Shown here: positions 32,401 through 35,284 of the stretch, one piece after another
Position numbering within the stretch: position 1 is the first letter of the stretch
How the letters are laid out: every line of letters begins with the position of its first letter
From: Bacilli bacterium
Lineage (GTDB): Bacteria; Bacillota_I; Bacilli_A; ML615J-28; CAG-313
Assembly: GCA_017409905.1 (NCBI GenBank)
Contig: JAFQRV010000022.1
Location: 68,383 to 103,666 of the forward strand
Direction of reading: 5' to 3'
Length of the DNA stretch: 35,284 nucleotides
Program-made: the position numbers and the translations under genes
The notes under the pieces: generated by a model
The model's database searches: none
What the model saw: only the letters and a program-made list of their open reading frames with translations
Told to the model about the DNA's origin: nothing

Positions 32401-35131
32401 ATGTAGTTCCAGAAAAATTACCATAACTTTTATCTCTTAAATACATTAGTCCATCAATTGTACTAGTAATTTTAGCAATTACATCAGCAATCGGTTCGTG
32501 ACCTTGACACTTATCGCTTTCTTCTCCATCACAGTTTTTATCAACACATAAGCCACATTCTTCACATGCTACGTGTTCATGATAATAGTGGCCTTGACAT
32601 TTATCGCTTTCTTCTCCATCACAATCTTCTGCTACACATAAGCCACAAGTTTGACATGGAATGTGTTCATGTTTATCATGCCCAGAGCATTTTTCGAAAA
32701 AGTAACCATCACAATCTTCATCTATACATAATCCACATTCATCACATGGTACGTGTTCATGGATTGGATGTCCAGGACACTTTTCACTTTCTTCTCCATC
32801 ACAACTTGGATCAATACATAAATTACATTTTTCACATGGTGTATGTTCATGAACTGGTTCATGACCAGGACATTTTTCTGTTGTAGTACCATCACAGTTT
32901 TTATCAACACATAATCCACATTCATCACATGGTACGTGTTCATGGATTGGGTGTCCAGAGCATTTTTCTTCTTCAGTTCCATCACATTCTTCTGCTACAC
33001 ATAATCCACATTCAGGGCATTCAGTATGTTCATGTTCTTCATGACCAAGACATCTATCAAATAAAGTTCCATCACAGTTTTTATCAACACATTTTCCACA
33101 AATAGAACATGGTGTATGTTCATGTTGTGGCGGTTCTGGCAATATTTCCATTAATTTTCCACTAGCAGGATCAACTACTATCCATCCCATACCTTTTAGA
33201 TATACTTCTACCCAATAGTGAATATCATCAGTTGTTACTTCTTTTTCAGTATTCGCAATTGTTTCACAACGATATCCTTCTACAAAACGAGCAGGAATAT
33301 TATGGTATCGATATAGAATAGTTGTAATAATCGCAAGCATTCTAGTATCGCCTTCATTAAGCATTTTCAATAGCGATTCTGGATCATTTTTATCAAAGGA
33401 AACTTCACTTGAATCTATAATATTATAATTTTCACATAAGTAGTTATTAATTTCAGCAATAGGTTGTTTGAAACTTAAAGCATTAGCAATTAAAAATATA
33501 TTAATTAAATTTTTTAATTCGCTTGGTATTTCAGTATAATTTTTATATGCAAAATCACAATATTGTTCTTCAAAACTAGCATATAAATCAGTCTTATCAT
33601 AAATAGGATTATAAAAATAATCAATATAATTTAAAGTATAACTACCTTCATGAAATATTTGTAAATCATAATCGTTTTTGCTAAAACTAGGAGCATTATA
33701 AGCATAATATGGATATAAATATTCTGTTGCTTTATTGGCTAATTCAATATATATTTCATGTACCTCTGCTCCCTTTTCTTTTAGAGTTTGAGCTGCCAAA
33801 TAGATGGGATTTATTTCATAAACTCCTTTAAATACCGGGATTGTTTCTGAAAAAGATGTTCCATCAAAGTTACCATAACTTTTACTTCTTAAATATACTA
33901 CTCCACCGAAATCACTTGTTATTTTTGCGATATCAAGTGTTTCTTCAGGATCAAGTGGTTCATTTATATCTCCATATACTTTTAAAATACCTTCGACTTT
34001 AAAAATATCAAAATTATAAGTTACATCTTCTTTTTTTTCTTCATTAATAATTTTATATACTTTAATGTTTACAATAGTATTTTTTACTTCTGTTTGAGGA
34101 TATAAAGCTGAACCTATAACTAATGCTTCTAACTCATGATTTTCTGGCAATGGAGTTTCTGGAAATTCATTAAAACCGGGATTTGATAATGGTTTACCAT
34201 CATAATATTTTGCATCAGAAGCAGATTCTACACTTAATGGTCTCTTGTGAACTGTCAAAGTTCCAGGTTCAACTTCAATTGAATAGTTTGTAGAATAATC
34301 TATTTCTTCACCTGTAATTAAATCATATCCAATTACTTTAAATGAATCAACGATATTATTTTCTACACCAATATTAGTAATTGAAGCCTTCATTACACAT
34401 TTTAAAGTTTGACCAGTAACAAGTGGTGTACTTTCAGCAATTTCAAAGTTTGAATTAGTTAATGGTTTACCATCGTATTCTTTTTCATCAGTTGCTGTTT
34501 TTACAGTAATTGGTTTTTTATTAACAGTAAGGGTTCCATTCAAATAATTAATTTGATAATTATTATCTTGAGATACACCTTCTTTATTAACAATTTGAAC
34601 ACCAAATAAGTTTGCTATAGCCATTGCATCAGTAAGACTTGTTTTAGTTGTTACAATGTATTTATCACCTTCAACTAGGGAACCTTCAACAATATTATAA
34701 ATTTCACAAGTTAAAGGAGTACCATCATATACTTTAGAATCAGTACCTGATTGAATGTCAATCTTTCTTTTACCTACTGTTAAATTTCCAGGAATTACAG
34801 TAATATTATAACTATTTGTAACTTCTCTACCACCTTCATTAAAGACTTTAATTTCAGCAGTATTTTGAGCTTGTCCAGCTAAAATTTGATGTCCAGTATA
34901 AGTTATTTCAATTGAGTGTCCTTCCGCAAGAACACCTTTTTTTATTTTGTATGATGACTCAGTTAATACTTTACCATCATATTCTTTATATGCACTACCT
35001 GTTTCAACTACTAAATCTGCTTGAGAAATAGTAACTACATCAGTTAGAATTAAGCTTAAATATACAATAATTAGTGCTACAACGCTAATAAGTAGACTAC
35101 CAATGATTAATAAAAATTTTCTTTTTCCCAT
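29426..35131 (-). CDS. 1901-aa membrane-anchored surface protein with three transglutaminase-like modules and 13 Cys/His repeats
   Basis: An N-terminal helix (LLIIGSLLISVVALIIVYLS) anchors it. Order after that: four MBG-like repeats (to about 390); module 1 (400-665); seven Cys/His repeats; module 2 (880-1150); three repeats; module 3 (1265-1540); three repeats; three MBG-like repeats to the end. Each module opens with a TgpA/DUF3488-like segment (YLRSKSYGNFDGTSF, YLRDKSYGNFSGTTF, YFKQKSFGDYAGTKW) and ends in a transglutaminase fold. Module 3 keeps Cys (GICQQFA), His (HAW) and Asp. Modules 1 and 2 have His and Asp but Thr (GDTRMLA) and Ile (GDIETLA) in place of Cys, so should be inactive. I take the ATG of MGKRKF as start, 7 bases after GGAGG; a TTG directly before it is too close. 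No LPxTG. Confidence 0.85.
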   Translation of the reverse strand: MGKRKFLLIIGSLLISVVALIIVYLSLILTDVVTISQADLVVETGSAYKEYDGKVLTESSYKIKKGVLAEGHSIEITYTGHQILAGQAQNTAEIKVFNEGGREVTNSYNITVIPGNLTVGKRKIDIQSGTDSKVYDGTPLTCEIYNIVEGSLVEGDKYIVTTKTSLTDAMAIANLFGVQIVNKEGVSQDNNYQINYLNGTLTVNKKPITVKTATDEKEYDGKPLTNSNFEIAESTPLVTGQTLKCVMKASITNIGVENNIVDSFKVIGYDLITGEEIDYSTNYSIEVEPGTLTVHKRPLSVESASDAKYYDGKPLSNPGFNEFPETPLPENHELEALVIGSALYPQTEVKNTIVNIKVYKIINEEKKEDVTYNFDIFKVEGILKVYGDINEPLDPEETLDIAKITSDFGGVVYLRSKSYGNFDGTSFSETIPVFKGVYEINPIYLAAQTLKEKGAEVHEIYIELANKATEYLYPYYAYNAPSFSKNDYDLQIFHEGSYTLNYIDYFYNPIYDKTDLYASFEEQYCDFAYKNYTEIPSELKNLINIFLIANALSFKQPIAEINNYLCENYNIIDSSEVSFDKNDPESLLKMLNEGDTRMLAIITTILYRYHNIPARFVEGYRCETIANTEKEVTTDDIHYWVEVYLKGMGWIVVDPASGKLMEILPEPPQHEHTPCSICGKCVDKNCDGTLFDRCLGHEEHEHTECPECGLCVAEECDGTEEEKCSGHPIHEHVPCDECGLCVDKNCDGTTTEKCPGHEPVHEHTPCEKCNLCIDPSCDGEESEKCPGHPIHEHVPCDECGLCIDEDCDGYFFEKCSGHDKHEHIPCQTCGLCVAEDCDGEESDKCQGHYYHEHVACEECGLCVDKNCDGEESDKCQGHEPIADVIAKITSTIDGLMYLRDKSYGNFSGTTFIETVPNYTGIYETNPVYLAALALKANGYSEEEVIIELKNSYSEYLYPYYATNAPKYTLNDYDLKISHSGSYSLKFINYFHNPVNNYTNPTYKTFESKYSQFVYENYLQIPEEVKGYISLFLKANNLNFEQPLSEINNYLCNNYEIKNINNSISTGSDLEYYISILKQGDIETLAVITTILYRYYGIPARFVQGYLCQTVSEEEVEVTENDAHFWTEVYINGFGWIIIDPSTKNEMSLIPPKTHEHTSCDKCGKCTDEDCDGYDWEKCLGHLEHEHTPCRICGLCISKDCDGEDSKKCQGHEEHEHIACDECGLCIDVNCDGEESGKCKGHYNEGGTNMNFQDDGTLSSGTDGGSAGNQGDSDEVVFKFTADGNEYIYFKQKSFGDYAGTKWLQAPEFDFTSYSINPFYLASKILEDNGYVADEISISILAKKMTYLIPYFTTNYTKFGTDATIDSVKDRDYTLNYIEYDILTDGIIEAISNNSLEKAYREFVYNNYLSIPESTKQIIDYYLALEGITSETDNLISRVVEYVRNIGKYEPKTYPDYVTDNVAYFLEVAKKGICQQFASTGTLMFRALGIPARYTIGFVSQADNGNEVDVTPNQYHAWIEIYIDGLGWVIVDTTGSSDLPSPVPPKQHEHTPCPECGLCLNPECDGEDSDKCPGHEEHEHTACPECGLCVDKNCTGTDEEKCPGHEPEPEPDHEHIACPECGLCVDANCDGTEEEKCPGHEEEIKEDLVISPVLTRKKQDGTPLTPTQEIVFPSDFNLEDYSYECVISGSLNTLGYGYSTIESFTLYDKDGNDITDKYNIIKNNGRLHLYKSELRIKTLGITKTYDGKALKHEYYELISGLLGSDKIVDCVFTKSITDVGSVANIMTFKVKNSYGSDITSHYWIRPQYGVLTVTPKEITITIGSAEKEYDGEALICHEYSYTGVLLSGHKIKIEYADSITEIGICDNTAESIDIVDDYNNSYLKNYKITIIDGILKVKPKSN
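30213..30495 (-). repeat. Cys/His-repeat block 3 (three units)
   Basis: Three tandem units of the HEHxxCxxCGLCxxxxCxGxxxxKCxGH type behind the third transglutaminase module, with EPEPEP linkers. Confidence 0.85.
31409..31672 (-). repeat. Cys/His-repeat block 2 (three units)
   Basis: Three tandem units, about 90 bp period, behind the second transglutaminase-like module. Confidence 0.85.
32495..33127 (-). repeat. Cys/His-repeat block 1 (seven units)
   Basis: Seven tandem units with a period near 90 bp. Conserved: HEH, CxxCGxC, a single C followed by DG, and (K/R)CxGH. The variable positions are mostly acidic. Confidence 0.88.
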
Positions 35132-35142
35132 CAAGTGCCCTC

Positions 35143-35284
35143 CTATCCGTTTCTTTCTAATTTATGCATATAAGTTTTACATAAATGCATTTTTTCTTCT
35201 CCAAATAATTCATCTAAGAAGTTGATAAATGCTGGCGTTGCACTTCTTACATATATTGGATTTTGTGTTTCTAATTTTCTTAAT
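35143..35284 (-). CDS. C-terminal end of an upstream gene, not identified (partial)
   Basis: The last 47 codons are in the window: LRKLETQNPIYVRSATPAFI, then LDELFGEEKMHLCKTYMHKL and ERNG before TAG. I do not recognise it. Its stop codon touches the RBS of the 1901-aa gene (TAGGAGG), so it belongs to the same operon. In many bacteria TgpA-like transglutaminases lie behind a MoxR ATPase and a DUF58 gene; whether this is such a gene needs the sequence to the right. Confidence 0.65.
   Translation of the reverse strand, partial: LRKLETQNPIYVRSATPAFINFLDELFGEEKMHLCKTYMHKLERNG

Noticed and set aside
32495..33127. Regularly spaced repeats of about 90 bp resembling a CRISPR array
   Set aside because: The units are in frame within a protein and encode a conserved Cys/His motif; repeat and spacer lengths do not fit CRISPR and no cas genes are present.
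21986..35131. Sortase-anchored (LPxTG) surface proteins
   Set aside because: No LPxTG-like motif or C-terminal hydrophobic helix is present in any of the three giant proteins.

Overview
The window is AT-rich, with short intergenic spacers, strong GGAGG ribosome binding sites and promoters of the TTGAnn-17-TATAAT type, often with an extended TG. It fits a low-GC Bacillota, most likely an uncultured gut member of the Bacilli in the Acholeplasma/RF39/Erysipelotrichia neighbourhood. That placement is inferred from nucleoside-scavenging BMP transport, giant MBG-repeat surface proteins, BspA-type leucine-rich repeats and an IS110 element. The genetic code is standard: the only tRNA-Trp seen reads UGG, and the 1,500-2,500-codon frames contain no in-frame TGA. 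Almost everything is on the minus strand; only the IS110 transposase and a DtxR-type regulator are on plus.

Layout. 1-4440: a nucleoside ABC importer (lipoprotein, ATPase, two permeases; the second permease runs off the left edge), with a terminator between the lipoprotein gene and the ATPase gene. 4599-5108: a nitroreductase. 5237-12614: a 1935-aa lipoprotein and a small coupled upstream gene, next to a gene for a membrane-embedded LuxR-type regulator. A dyad centred near -43 of the operon promoter is a good candidate site for that regulator. 12615-15214: a decayed gene, a DUF4143-type AAA ATPase, and a Phd/YefM antitoxin operon with a textbook promoter/operator and a frameshifted partner gene.

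15207-20088 is the most interesting part. Two identical 25-bp direct repeats, one touching the 3' end of tRNA-His, bracket 4.7 kb. This holds a free-standing CutA1, a doubly inactivated IS110 element with a probable bridge-RNA leader, an unrecognised 99-aa protein, and a 530-aa protein in which a TIR domain and BspA-type LRRs are joined to a C-terminal CutA1-like domain. The fused CutA domain resembles the free one down to a shared YTWNxExCHxxE signature. I propose this as a candidate TIR signalling or defence module with CutA as sensor or oligomerisation part. tRNA-Trp and tRNA-His follow.

20200-21943: a four-helix membrane protein divergent from a DtxR/MntR-type regulator, then a PHP phosphoesterase. 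21986-35284: two giant membrane-anchored proteins (2474 and about 1901 aa) in one operon. They are built from MBG-like repeats, a cysteine/histidine repeat, Listeria-Bacteroides repeats and four transglutaminase-like modules. Two of the four modules lack the catalytic cysteine. The tail of an unidentified upstream gene lies at the right edge.
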